64,000 bases of DNA from BS150m-G50 sp964517435 (GTDB lineage: Bacteria; CAIWAD01; BS150m-G50), in NCBI GenBank assembly GCA_964517435.1, contig CAZFEC010000013.1:1-64000 (forward strand), written 5' to 3'. The position numbers and the translations under genes are program-made. Below, piece by piece: positions 17,655-25,953 of this stretch (positions are counted from its first letter, which is position 1; every line of letters begins with the position of its first letter). Below the pieces are notes generated by a model, which made no database searches, was not told the DNA's origin, and saw only the letters and a program-made list of their open reading frames with translations.

Positions 17655-18496
17655 TTCTCCTCCACCACGATCAGCTCCGGCGCGACGAATTCGTGCAGTT
17701 TATGTTCTACGACGGTTTTCAGCGTAAAACCCGCGACCTGGCAGCCGGCGCAGTTACCGCGCATGGAGACGATCACCTCGTCGCCGACGACATCCACCAG
17801 CTCGATATCGCCGCCGTCCTTGCGCAGCTCCGGCCGGATTTCCCGCTCCATGGTCTCCTGGATCAGACGGATCTTCTCGATGTTGGTCAATGGCTTCTTG
17901 GCAGGCGGTGTCAGCTCAACCGGCCGCAGCGTCTGGTCGACATGCCGGGCGATAATATTTTCGATGTCGGGATGGCAGGTGCCGCAGGCTCCCCCCGCCT
18001 TGGTATAATTGGTCACCTCCTCGACCGTGGTCAGATTGTGCTCCAAGATCGCCCGTTCGATCTGCTCCTCGGTTACGCCGAAGCACTTGCAGATGATCCG
18101 CTCCTCCGTCTGCGTCTCCGTCTTCCCACCGCTGCGGTAGTTGGCGATCGCCGCTTCCAGCGCCTCCGAACCCATCACCGAGCAGTGCATCTTCTCTTCC
18201 GGCAGCTCTCCCAGGTAATCGACAATATCCTGATTGGTAACCGCTTCCGCCTCTTCCAGGGTCATGCCCGTGATGATCTCGGTCAGGGCGGAGGAGGAGG
18301 CGATGGCGCTGCCGCAACCGAAGGTCTGGAATTTGACCTCCGCGATCCGTCCCTCGGAGTCCAGTTTGAACATCAGGGTGAGCGAATCGCCGCAGGCCAT
18401 GGAGCCCACTTCGCCGACACCGTCCGGATCTTCCAGTTTGCCGACGTTGCGCGGATTGCGGAAGTGCTCCATCACTTTCTCAGTATAATCCCACAT
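17651..18496 (-). CDS. nifU: Iron-sulfur scaffold NifU, three-domain form
   Basis: 281 residues with the full NifU layout. The IscU-like N-domain has scaffold cysteines C35, C61 and C105. A central BFD-like [2Fe-2S] domain has C136, C138, C171 and C174 (ICKCFG ... ACGTCH). The C-terminal Nfu domain has CAGC (C249, C252). It assembles and passes on clusters made with sulfur from NifS, whose start overlaps this stop by four bases. The Rrf2 gene lies 26 bases upstream on the same strand, so all three probably form one transcript. The modular three-domain form is common in anaerobes that lack the Isc chaperones. Confidence 0.97.
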   Translation of the reverse strand: MWDYTEKVMEHFRNPRNVGKLEDPDGVGEVGSMACGDSLTLMFKLDSEGRIAEVKFQTFGCGSAIASSSALTEIITGMTLEEAEAVTNQDIVDYLGELPEEKMHCSVMGSEALEAAIANYRSGGKTETQTEERIICKCFGVTEEQIERAILEHNLTTVEEVTNYTKAGGACGTCHPDIENIIARHVDQTLRPVELTPPAKKPLTNIEKIRLIQETMEREIRPELRKDGGDIELVDVVGDEVIVSMRGNCAGCQVAGFTLKTVVEHKLHEFVAPELIVVEEK

Positions 18497-18522
18497 GATC
18501 AGTCCTTTCTAACTCAGCTGAC

Positions 18523-18921
18523 TCATTTCTCCGCCAGCTCCGCCAGGGAGAGTGAGTAAATATGCTCATCCAGAGCGCTGTTGACGGCGCCCCAGCGATC
18601 GTGCAGGGCGCAGGGTTCACGCCTGGTACAGTTTTCCAGCCCCAGGATGCAGATGCTGCCGCTGTCGTCTCCCTCCAGTTCGTCGAGCACCTGTTTGATG
18701 GTGATCTCACCGCCGGGACGGGCCAGCCGGTAGCCGCCGTGCTTGCCCTGCACCGCGTTGACGAAGCCGGCACCCGCCAGGCGTCGCATCAGAGCCGCCA
18801 GATATTTATAGGGTATACCCAGTTCATGATGCAACACTTTTACGGAGACCAGTTCCCGGTCCTGGTTGACCAGATAGAAGAATACCCGTAGCGCGTATTC
18901 TGAAGTTCGATTGAAACGCAT
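18523..18921 (-). CDS. Rrf2-family regulator, IscR-like
   Basis: 132 residues from the ATG at 18921. The winged helix-turn-helix (NRTSEYALRVFFYL ... GIPYKYLAALMRRL) is followed by the wing GKHGGYRLARP. Three cysteines C91, C98 and C104 are spaced almost as in IscR, where they hold a [2Fe-2S] cluster, so cluster sensing is likely. It leads the nifU-nifS operon and is expected to autoregulate it. A dyad ATACTA-N8-TAGTAT lies about 80 bases upstream as a candidate operator. The longer in-frame start at 18951 has no better ribosome site. Confidence 0.92.
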   Translation of the reverse strand: MRFNRTSEYALRVFFYLVNQDRELVSVKVLHHELGIPYKYLAALMRRLAGAGFVNAVQGKHGGYRLARPGGEITIKQVLDELEGDDSGSICILGLENCTRREPCALHDRWGAVNSALDEHIYSLSLAELAEK

Positions 18922-19001
18922 AAGCTTACCATTCTTGCGAAACAGTATCAACCGATGTCTCAGCCCGCATTAACAGTATTGTCCAGCTGGACATCGACAT
19001 A

Positions 19002-19021
19002 ATACTACCTTTAGCTAGTAT
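19002..19021. promoter_or_regulatory. Candidate Rrf2 operator dyad
   Basis: ATACTA and TAGTAT form a 6-bp inverted repeat with an 8-bp spacer, in the gap between the divergent Rrf2 and arsC genes. It runs into TATAATATT (19021-19029), a possible -10 on either strand. The ATA...TAT outline recalls Rrf2/IscR sites but is shorter than the 25-bp IscR type 1 site. Confidence 0.4.
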
Positions 19022-19184
19022 ATAATATTCAGCGCAGGCAGGCAACTGTTTTGCCATGACGCCGGCAATATCAGCTGGAAGGGACTCAGTCGTCTCGACT
19101 CCGCATATCCCTCGCAAAAACCAGATCCTGCCCCTATTCTGATGTGGAACGGACTCCTGCAAGCGATCCAGCGAGGAAAAACAA

Positions 19185-19628
19185 TTGAACAACGATCGCA
19201 TACCCCGCATCCTCTTTCTCTGCAGCGGCAACTCCTGCCGCAGCCAGATGGCGGAGGGCTTCACCCGCGCCCGCCACGCCACGACCATCGAAGCGCTCTC
19301 CGCCGGTATCAACCCCGGCCGGCTGGACCCTCTGGCGGTGCAGGTGATGGCGGAAGCGGGTATCGATATCTCGAACTATCGCAGCAAATCGCTGGAAGAG
19401 CTTCGGGATATCGAGTTCGACTTGGTGGTGACGGTCTGCAGCGAAGCGGACGCCGCCTGTCCCGTGTTGCCCGGCACTCACCGTCGCCATCATCAACCGC
19501 TCGACGATCCACCGCGGCTGGCGGCTACTGTCAATGATATCGAGGAGAAGCTGCGGCACTATCGCCGCGTGCGGGATGAGATCGGGGAGTTTGTGGAGAG
19601 ATTGCCGGGATTGCTATCGAAGAGGTAA
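19185..19628 (+). CDS. arsC: Arsenate reductase ArsC, thioredoxin-coupled type
   Basis: 147 residues from a TTG at 19185 with GAGG about nine bases upstream; no ATG lies before the catalytic loop. The fold is that of low-molecular-weight tyrosine phosphatase. The P-loop CSGNSCRS gives C13 and R19. The redox pair C85 and C92 in VCSEADAACP completes the three-cysteine relay known from Staphylococcus ArsC, with an offset of three residues. The general-acid Asp is in QPLDDP. It reduces arsenate to arsenite using thioredoxin. No arsenite pump is seen nearby, so the resistance function may depend on genes elsewhere. It is divergent from the Rrf2-nifUS operon. Confidence 0.93.
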   Translation: MNNDRIPRILFLCSGNSCRSQMAEGFTRARHATTIEALSAGINPGRLDPLAVQVMAEAGIDISNYRSKSLEELRDIEFDLVVTVCSEADAACPVLPGTHRRHHQPLDDPPRLAATVNDIEEKLRHYRRVRDEIGEFVERLPGLLSKR

Positions 19629-20117
19629 GACCCGCTAGCGAACTCTCATAGCCGGAAGTCGATATCGGTATCGATATCGAATTCCGATCCCGAGGCCGAG
19701 TTCCGATGTCGAGGATTCTTCCGTTAGCGTTAATTCGCGGTTCAACTGGAAACGTGATACACATAACCTACTACTTCCCATGCCGGATGGTCTGATCCCG
19801 GATCATATACTGCCCATCGTCGGCGAAACACCCATAGAAGAAACGACCCTGCCAACGGCGAACTTACCGCCAGCAGGGTCGCATCACACACATTGGAATG
19901 CTGACTGTAGCAGCATTCCAGATACCATTGCTAAAGCGCTGCCTGTACACAAAACAGGTGATTCGGAGGAATCCTCAAGGCAGCGAGACCTGAAGCGCTG
20001 CTTGTAAGCTCGACAAGAGGTTCCGAAAGATGCTCAAAGCAGCGAGATAGAGCTGACAATTCAAATTGCAGCTCAAATGGCATTACACGCCACGAATGGC
20101 GCGCAGGCTTATGGGTT
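19629..20117. other. Gene-free region rich in repeats and hairpins
   Basis: It holds a low-complexity stretch of CGATATCG-like units (about 19658-19713), one GTGATACA (19754-19761), a 9-bp hairpin CGACCCTGC / GCAGGGTCG (19844-19881) and the modular hairpin repeat (19894-20084). No coding sequence is supported. Confidence 0.7.
19894..20084. repeat. Modular hairpin repeat element, long copy
   Basis: Parts in order: hairpin TGGAATGCTG / CAGCATTCCA (19894-19920); module 1 with stem CGCTGCCT / AGGCAGCG (19937-19985); module 2 with stem CGCTGCTT / AAGCAGCG (19996-20044); and a terminal hairpin GAGCTG...CAGCTC (20050-20074) followed by AAATGGCATT. The two modules differ at a stem base and its partner together. 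The first and last hairpins recur at 45703-45777 without the middle modules. Confidence 0.85.
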
Positions 20118-21131
20118 CTAGTAGCCTTCCTCCTCAACGACGGTCTTGCCCTTGAAGATGTGATAGATCCAGATCGTGTAGACCAGCATGATGGGCACGC
20201 CGATCAGCGCGATGATCAGCATCGTCTTCAGGGTCAGCGGCGTGGAAGAAGCGTTATAGGCCGTCAGACTCCAGTCCGGGTCGAGGCTGGAGGGTACGAT
20301 GTTGGGGAAGAGACCGACAGCGATCAGTCCCATCACGCCGGCGATCTGGGCACCGGAGGCCAGCAGAGCCTGCAGCGGCTTGATCCGCAGCGACAGCGGG
20401 AAAAGGATGATGCCGGCGATCAGCAGCACCAGGAAGAGCCAGGCCAGCGCGTTGGACATCAGCCCGGAAAGCAGCGCCTGATTGGTGAAGATGGTGAGCA
20501 GCAGCACCACGAAGAAGATCACCAGGAAAGCCATCCAGCTGCCGTTCGCCCAGCGTTGCGCGAACTGTTGCTGTTCGCCGTCGCTTTTGAGGCTGAGCCA
20601 GGCGCCCCCGTGCATGGTGAAGGCGGTGAGGCTGAGCAGTCCCATCAACAGCGAATAGGGATTGAGCAGCGACAGGAAGGAGACGTACAAATTACCGCTG
20701 GCATCGACCGGTAGACCCCGCATCACGTTACCCAGCGCCACTCCGAACAGGAGCGCCGGCACCAGGCTGCCCAGGCCGAACGACCAGTCCCAGACCTTCT
20801 GCCAGGCGGGGCTGTTGATCTGATGACGGAACTCCATCGAAACCGCCCGGGCGATCAGGGCGAGCAGCAGCACCATGAAAGCGAGGTAAAAACCGCTGAA
20901 CACGGCGGCGTAGACCGGTGGGAAAGCGGCGAACAGGGCGCCGCCACCGGTCAGCAGCCAGACTTCGTTGCCGTCCCACACCGGGCCGACGGCATTCAGA
21001 TTAACCCGTTTATGCTTTTCGGAGCGGGTGAAGAGATGCAACACACCCACGCCGAGGTCAAATCCATCCAGCAGGGCGTAACCGACCAGCAGAACGCCGA
21101 TAAGCAGGAACCAGACTAAGTTGAGATCCAT
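20118..21131 (-). CDS. cydB: Cytochrome bd oxidase subunit II
   Basis: 337 residues, strongly hydrophobic, with about eight membrane segments. The start (LVGYALLDGFDLGVG) and WDGNEVWLLTGGGALFAAFP are the conserved quinol-oxidase subunit II motifs. With CydA it reduces O2 to water using quinol, with high oxygen affinity. It starts two bases after the cydA stop, so the two are co-translated. No cydX-like small gene or cydDC transporter is visible here. In this setting the enzyme probably serves microaerobic respiration and oxygen removal. Confidence 0.97.
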   Translation of the reverse strand: MDLNLVWFLLIGVLLVGYALLDGFDLGVGVLHLFTRSEKHKRVNLNAVGPVWDGNEVWLLTGGGALFAAFPPVYAAVFSGFYLAFMVLLLALIARAVSMEFRHQINSPAWQKVWDWSFGLGSLVPALLFGVALGNVMRGLPVDASGNLYVSFLSLLNPYSLLMGLLSLTAFTMHGGAWLSLKSDGEQQQFAQRWANGSWMAFLVIFFVVLLLTIFTNQALLSGLMSNALAWLFLVLLIAGIILFPLSLRIKPLQALLASGAQIAGVMGLIAVGLFPNIVPSSLDPDWSLTAYNASSTPLTLKTMLIIALIGVPIMLVYTIWIYHIFKGKTVVEEEGY

Positions 21132-21133
21132 GG

Positions 21134-22468
21134 TTAAGCCTCCTTAATCTGAATAGGTTGCGGACCGCGTTTGATTTCACGCACCAGGAGATAGATGAAG
21201 AGCGCGCCCAGCAGCAGATAGATCAGGCTGAACATCACCAGTGAGAAGAGCACCTCGCCAACGACCAGATTATGTGAATAGGCTGCCGCCGTCTTCAGGA
21301 GACGATAGACGACCCAGGGTTGCCGCCCCACCTCCGCCACCAGCCAGCCGAACTGGATAGCGATCATTGGAAGTGGAATCAGCCAGACCAGCAGGCGCAG
21401 GAACCAGTTCTGCTGGTACACACTACCGCGCCAGAGCATGATCACCCCCACCAGCGTCAGCAGAATGAAGAACATACCCAGGATGATCATGATGTGGAAG
21501 GAAGTGAACACCAGACCGAAGGGCGGCGTCTCCCACCCCTGCTGTTGCAGGTCGGACATGCCCTGCACCGGCGCCTCGCTGTCACCGAACGCCAGCCAGC
21601 TGAGCATGCCGGGGATCCTGATCGGCGCTTTCAACGCCAGCGGCTCGGAGGAGGGGATGCCGAACAGTGTCAGTCCCGCTTTGGTCTCTGTGTCGATGAG
21701 ACCCTCCATGGTGGCGAACTTCTCCGGCTGGGTCTCCGCGACCTGGATAGCGGAAGAATGCCCGGTGGGATACAGCGCCAGCACCGAGAAGACGAAGGAT
21801 ACGACCAGACCCAGCTTGAGGCTCTTGGCGGAGGTTTGCTCCTGTTTGTTCTTCAGCAACCGGTAGGCGGAAATGCCCATCATCAGAAAACCGCCGGCGA
21901 TCAGCGTCGAAACCATGACATGGAAGAAGCGTTCGAATGTGGAGGCATTGAAGACGGCGGCGGCGAAACTGGCCAGCTCGGCGCGGCCGTTCTGAACGAT
22001 GAAGCCGTCCGGGGTCTGCTGCCAGGAATTGGCGACGATAATCCAGAAAGCGGAGAGAGTAGATCCGACCGCGACCATCAGGATGGAGAACCAGTGCACC
22101 CCGCGCGAGACCCGGTTGCGCCCGAACAGGTAAAGCCCCAGGAAGGTCGATTCGAGGAAGAACGCGATCACCGCTTCCGCCGCCAGCGGAGCACCGAAGA
22201 CATCACCGACAAAACGGGAATATGACGCCCAGTTGGTACCGAACTGGAACTCCATCACGATACCGGTAGCGACGCCCACCACGAAGGTCAACGCCAGTAT
22301 GCGGCCGAAAAAGCGGCCTAACTGTTGATAAAGCTGGTTATTCCCACGCCAGCCCCGCCACTCCAGCACTACCAGCAGCCAGGCCAGACCGATGGAAAGC
22401 GGTGGGAAGATAAAGTGAAACCCGACTGTTACCGCAAACTGCAGCCGGGAGAGGAATAATACATCCAT
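21134..22468 (-). CDS. cydA: Cytochrome bd oxidase subunit I
   Basis: 444 residues from the ATG at 22468, chosen because GGAG lies eight bases upstream and MDVLFLSRLQFAVTVGFHF aligns with known CydA starts; an ATG at 22480 is less likely. The b595 haem histidine is H18. FERFFHVM contains the likely b558 histidine. The quinol loop has the family signature ETQPEKFATMEG, and EVGRQPWVVY is the conserved motif before the last helices. The Q-loop looks short, as in the Bacillus-type enzyme. It is the first gene of cydAB. Confidence 0.97.
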   Translation of the reverse strand: MDVLFLSRLQFAVTVGFHFIFPPLSIGLAWLLVVLEWRGWRGNNQLYQQLGRFFGRILALTFVVGVATGIVMEFQFGTNWASYSRFVGDVFGAPLAAEAVIAFFLESTFLGLYLFGRNRVSRGVHWFSILMVAVGSTLSAFWIIVANSWQQTPDGFIVQNGRAELASFAAAVFNASTFERFFHVMVSTLIAGGFLMMGISAYRLLKNKQEQTSAKSLKLGLVVSFVFSVLALYPTGHSSAIQVAETQPEKFATMEGLIDTETKAGLTLFGIPSSEPLALKAPIRIPGMLSWLAFGDSEAPVQGMSDLQQQGWETPPFGLVFTSFHIMIILGMFFILLTLVGVIMLWRGSVYQQNWFLRLLVWLIPLPMIAIQFGWLVAEVGRQPWVVYRLLKTAAAYSHNLVVGEVLFSLVMFSLIYLLLGALFIYLLVREIKRGPQPIQIKEA

Positions 22469-22775
22469 ACTGAGCTCCATTGGTTAAACGATGCTTCTGA
22501 AGCGAATATTTCGATTACAGAACTCTGCCTGTTCCTGCGGTCAGACGCCTGGCTGTTGCACCTTATGGCGGCAAGTTGTGGTTTCCGTGCAAAATAGAAA
22601 ATCCCCGGGGAAATCCTAATAATAATAAATAGCATTAGCGAGTTGCCGGATATAGGCTTCTACCCCGTTTATCGAAAACGGGCGAGCGGAAGCGGGAGGC
22701 TGCGCGTTCCGGAGTATCCGCCGCACTTCCGCCTCCCTGGCTCAGCTGGGGGTGGAGAAATCGGGGTGATGAAGC

Positions 22776-22937
22776 TTATTCGGCGGGAGAGAAGTCCTCT
22801 TTGCCAACGCCGCACATCGGACAGACGAAATCTGCCGGCAGATCCTCGAACGGAATTCCCGGTTCGATTCCCTCTTCCGGAATACCTTCGCCCGGATCGT
22901 ATTCCCAGCCGCAAATATCACAGACGTATTTTTTCAT
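22776..22937 (-). CDS. Rubredoxin
   Basis: Small gene of 53 residues. The product starts MKKYVCDICGWEYDPGEG and has VCPMCGVGKEDF near its end. The two CXXCG pairs (C6, C9, C39, C42) bind one iron, as in all rubredoxins. It donates electrons to flavodiiron proteins, superoxide reductase and rubrerythrins, all of which are encoded within the next 3 kb on the same strand. An AAGGATAGC stretch just upstream of the ATG could be the ribosome site. A large inverted repeat separates it from the ferritin-like gene upstream, so it may be its own transcript. Confidence 0.95.
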   Translation of the reverse strand: MKKYVCDICGWEYDPGEGIPEEGIEPGIPFEDLPADFVCPMCGVGKEDFSPAE

Positions 22938-22982
22938 GATGCTATCCTTTTGCTTAAACCATGATTCTCAGTTCCAGACGAG

Positions 22983-23068
22983 GAGACAGAAGATAGAAGA
23001 CAGAAGATAGAATGGTATCCGGTCGTCTACTTCTCTTCTGTATTCTATCTTCTACCTTCTGTCTTCTT
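22983..23068. repeat. Large imperfect inverted repeat
   Basis: A purine-rich arm of AGAAGACAGAAGATAGAA type (about 22983-23012) is matched by its complement at about 23038-23068. The long hairpin lies between rubredoxin and the ferritin-like gene and may end transcription or stabilise the message. Confidence 0.7.
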
Positions 23069-23069
23069 G

Positions 23070-23549
23070 TTACAGATTTTCCTTCCGTTCCAGCAGGAAT
23101 GAAACGTGACTCATCTCCTCCCGGACCAGGTCCTCGACCGCCTGTTTGTGCTCAGGCTCGCTGATCGAGTCGCGCAGGGCGAGGAAGAAGACGATCGCTT
23201 CCTGTTCCCGCTGCAGAGCCTGTTCTATCAGTTTGGCGGCGCTGTCGCCGGGGCCGGGCAGCTCCCGCTCCATCATCTCCGGGGTGAAGATGACTCCCGC
23301 CGCGATCGCCCGCAGGTAACCGGCGACATGATCTTCCGGATCAAGGGTGAAACCCTGCGGTTGCTCCCAGGCAGCCAGCATGTCGGAGAACAGATTGACA
23401 TGTTGCGCCTCCCAGGCGGCCAGATCGCTCATCAGCTGACGCACCGGCTCGCCGACCTCCTGCCGGGCGGCCGCCTCGTAAAAGCTGACGGCGTTCTGCT
23501 CGATATTGATCGCAATCTTCAGGATCTCCTCGACATTGTAGGTGCTCAT
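23070..23549 (-). CDS. Ferritin-like diiron protein (rubrerythrin domain only)
   Basis: 159 residues forming a four-helix bundle. The diiron ligands fit INIEQNAVSFYE, WEAQH, QREQEAIVFF and REEMSH. There is no rubredoxin domain, so it would need an external electron donor, plausibly the rubredoxin next door. Peroxide reduction or iron oxidation is likely from the family; the precise substrate is unclear. It starts three bases after the flavodiiron gene stop on the same strand, which suggests co-translation. Confidence 0.85.
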   Translation of the reverse strand: MSTYNVEEILKIAINIEQNAVSFYEAAARQEVGEPVRQLMSDLAAWEAQHVNLFSDMLAAWEQPQGFTLDPEDHVAGYLRAIAAGVIFTPEMMERELPGPGDSAAKLIEQALQREQEAIVFFLALRDSISEPEHKQAVEDLVREEMSHVSFLLERKENL

Positions 23550-23552
23550 CTT

Positions 23553-24764
23553 TTACTCCCTCGTTTTCCGGTTTGTATCTGAGGCCATGGCTTTCGCCGT
23601 TTCCGCCAGCCGCCTGCCCTCCGCGCGACACTCGGCGAGAATTTCCGGCGCCGGGCGGAACTGCGCCTTGAGCGGTTCGCGGACCAGGGTCCACTTCATT
23701 TCCTCCAGCATGGTGTGCACCGCCTCCGGCCCTCCCTTGCCCCAGCCGTAGGAACCGAAAGCGAAGGCGGCCTTGCCTTCCGGACGCAGACCCTTGAGGT
23801 AGGTCAGCACGGCGCCCGCCATAGGCATCATGGTGCCGTTGAGGGTGGCGGAACCGAAAGCGACCGCGGCCGCGTCCTGGATTTCGGTGGCGATGCGGGC
23901 GAGGCTGGTGCGGCGCAGGTGGATGAGGCGGACGTCGACACCATCGATCTCGGCGCCGTCCTGGACCGCCTGCGCCATCAGCTCGGTGCTGTTCCACATG
24001 GTGTCGTAGATGACCAGCACTTTCGGTTTCGGTTTGTGCGAAGACCAGTCCCCGTAACGCTGGATGATCGTATCGACGAAGCTGCGCCAGATGATGCCGT
24101 GGCTGGGCGCGATGATCCGCGCCTGGATGTCGCTGGTGTTGTCCAGCAGTTTGGTCACGATCCTGCTGTAGGGGAGAACGATGTTCGCGTAGTAGGATTT
24201 CGCCTCCTCCAGGATCACCTCTTTGGGATTCTCGTCGTCGAAGAGCTTGACGGAAGCGAAGTGCTGGCCGAAAGCGTCCATCGAAAACAGGATCTGGTCC
24301 TGAGGCAGCCAGGTGAACATCGATTCCGGCCAGTGGACCATCGGGGTATCGATGAACTGCAGCCGGCGGGAACCAATGTTCAGTTCCTCACCGCTCTTGA
24401 CGATCTGGAAGCGCCAGTCCGCGGTATCGAAATGCCGGCTCAAAGCCAGACGGCACTTCTCGTTGCAGACCACCTCGGCGTTGGGCAGTGCCGCCACAAC
24501 CCGCGGCATCGAACCGGCGTGATCCGGCTCCGCGTGATTGCAGACCAGGTACCTGACGGCCGCGAGGTCGGTCAGCTCCGCGATGTGATTCAACAGGATG
24601 TCGGCATGTGATGCCTTGACCGTGTCGATCAGGGTGGTGGCCTCATCCCGGATCAGGTAGCTGTTGTAGCTGGTGCCGCGATCGGTCTCGTAACCGTGGA
24701 AATCGCGGATGTTCCAGTCCACCGCTCCCACCCAGTCGATGTTCGCGGCCAGGCTTTTACTCAA
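23553..24764 (-). CDS. Flavodiiron protein (rubredoxin:oxygen/NO oxidoreductase)
   Basis: 403 residues from a TTG at 24764 with GAGG six bases upstream. The N-terminal metallo-beta-lactamase-like domain has the diiron set HAEPDH, H in TPMVHWPES, D in FSMDAFGQH and H in PSHGIIWR. The C-terminal flavodoxin domain (KVLVIYDTMWNSTE, then FGSYGWGKGG) binds FMN. It reduces O2 to water, or NO to N2O, with electrons from rubredoxin, whose gene is two genes downstream. A terminator separates it from the superoxide reductase gene upstream. Confidence 0.96.
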   Translation of the reverse strand: MSKSLAANIDWVGAVDWNIRDFHGYETDRGTSYNSYLIRDEATTLIDTVKASHADILLNHIAELTDLAAVRYLVCNHAEPDHAGSMPRVVAALPNAEVVCNEKCRLALSRHFDTADWRFQIVKSGEELNIGSRRLQFIDTPMVHWPESMFTWLPQDQILFSMDAFGQHFASVKLFDDENPKEVILEEAKSYYANIVLPYSRIVTKLLDNTSDIQARIIAPSHGIIWRSFVDTIIQRYGDWSSHKPKPKVLVIYDTMWNSTELMAQAVQDGAEIDGVDVRLIHLRRTSLARIATEIQDAAAVAFGSATLNGTMMPMAGAVLTYLKGLRPEGKAAFAFGSYGWGKGGPEAVHTMLEEMKWTLVREPLKAQFRPAPEILAECRAEGRRLAETAKAMASDTNRKTRE

Positions 24765-24822
24765 GGGGCGCCTCGCTTTCAGTATGAATGCACCGGCGGT
24801 GAGTACCGATACATGATGAGCG

Positions 24823-24859
24823 AAAAAGGGTCACTCCACACCCCAGGCGGGAGTGACCC
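24823..24859 (-). terminator. Rho-independent terminator, minus strand
   Basis: GGGTCACTCC and GGAGTGACCC form a perfect 10-bp stem, followed by five T on the minus strand. It lies just after the superoxide reductase gene. Confidence 0.93.
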
Positions 24860-24870
24860 GTTCACATTGG

Positions 24871-25248
24871 TCAGGCACGCCAGAGCCTGTGCAGATTGCA
24901 CCAGGCGCGGGCAGTAATTACAGTTCCTCGAATATTGAAGAAAGCCTCCGGCGTGTCGCCCGGCTTCAGGTGCTGGCGCAGCACTTTACCGTCGACCAGC
25001 AGTTCGATCCACTCGATGTAATGCTCCGCGACCATCGGATGCAGTACGCTGCCGACGGTCACCTTGATGCCGTCACCGGTTTGCTCGATGACCGGCACGT
25101 GCTTCTCACCGGCGGCGTCGGTGCTGTTCTCCAGCTGCCGTTTCATCGGCAGGCCGCAGCAGGCCAGCTTGCCGTCGGCGTCGTTGAGCATTTCCACTAT
25201 GGCGCCGCATTTGTCGCAGCGATAGACCTGTGTATTCTTCAAAGCCAT
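24871..25248 (-). CDS. dfx: Superoxide reductase (desulfoferrodoxin, two-iron type)
   Basis: 125 residues. The N-terminal desulforedoxin centre has C11, C14, C30 and C31. The catalytic square-pyramidal iron has H50, H70, H76, H120 and axial C117. The whole set is shifted by one residue from Desulfoarculus desulfoferrodoxin. K49 in GEKHVP is the usual lysine that guides superoxide. It reduces superoxide to peroxide without releasing O2, with rubredoxin as a likely donor. The ATG at 25248 has GGAG upstream. The rubrerythrin-like gene lies 42 bases upstream on the same strand, so the peroxide made here could be removed by its neighbour. Confidence 0.97.
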   Translation of the reverse strand: MALKNTQVYRCDKCGAIVEMLNDADGKLACCGLPMKRQLENSTDAAGEKHVPVIEQTGDGIKVTVGSVLHPMVAEHYIEWIELLVDGKVLRQHLKPGDTPEAFFNIRGTVITARAWCNLHRLWRA

Positions 25249-25290
25249 TTCAGTCTCCTTTTAACAACCGGTGCAGCAGGACAGGGAATC

Positions 25291-25740
25291 CTAGTTGTCC
25301 CGGTAAATTTCATCATCGTATTCAATCTCGATCCGCAACTTGTGGGTGGCTTCCTCCCGGGCAAGGCCCTGGAACAGCTTCCGCAGCTCGTTGTCGTCGG
25401 CCAGCCCCGCCAGGGTGGTGTAGAGCAGGTAGGCGCGCTTCTCCGCCTGCATGGCAAAGATCAGGGTTTTCTGGTAATCCAAGGCACCCTCGACATCCAC
25501 CTCTTCCAGCGTTTCGGCGATGCCCAGATCGGTTATCGGCTCGGAAGGTTCGGTGAGCTGCAGCTTGCCGGTGCGGATCCGCTCCAGCTTGATCTTGTGC
25601 CCCTTCTCCTCCAGGGCAAGTGTTTCGAACATCTTGCGTGTGCTGGTGTTGCTGCTCTGCTCCGCCAGCGAGGCGTAAAGATCGTGCGCTTTCTCTTCGT
25701 TGCGGATGGCGAAATCCAGAATCGCTTCAATGCTTTCCAT
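25291..25740 (-). CDS. Rubrerythrin-like diiron protein without rubredoxin domain
   Basis: 149 residues. The helical bundle carries RNEEKAHDLY, ALEEKGHKI, QAEKRAYLLY and REEATHKL, which give the ExxH-type diiron sites of rubrerythrins. It is a second such protein in this island, distinct from the one at 23070. It heads the transcript that includes superoxide reductase, with GGGAG before the ATG. The likely role is peroxide reduction with an external rubredoxin. Confidence 0.87.
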   Translation of the reverse strand: MESIEAILDFAIRNEEKAHDLYASLAEQSSNTSTRKMFETLALEEKGHKIKLERIRTGKLQLTEPSEPITDLGIAETLEEVDVEGALDYQKTLIFAMQAEKRAYLLYTTLAGLADDNELRKLFQGLAREEATHKLRIEIEYDDEIYRDN

Positions 25741-25953
25741 GTTTGCTCCCGGGTGAAAATTCGCGTTTCATCGCCACCGGCCGTTGCCGCCAGCGGCATC
25801 GTTTACGTCTCAATCTAAACAAAATTGGATCGAATCCGCAAAACGATTCAGCTCTGAAAGGACCGACCTGGAAATACTCCAGGACTGGGTGTCAGGCTGC
25901 GCCCCAGCGGTATAACCGCGGGGAGGCCCCGGGCAGCCTCCCCATACAGCCGG

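Noticed and set aside
16494..18496. Nitrogen fixation locus, from the names nifS and nifU
   Set aside because: No nitrogenase or nif accessory genes are present. The three-domain NifU with NifS is common in non-fixing anaerobes for general Fe-S assembly.
25919..25942. GC hairpin after the peroxiredoxin gene as a terminator
   Set aside because: The stem is strong but no T run follows on either strand.
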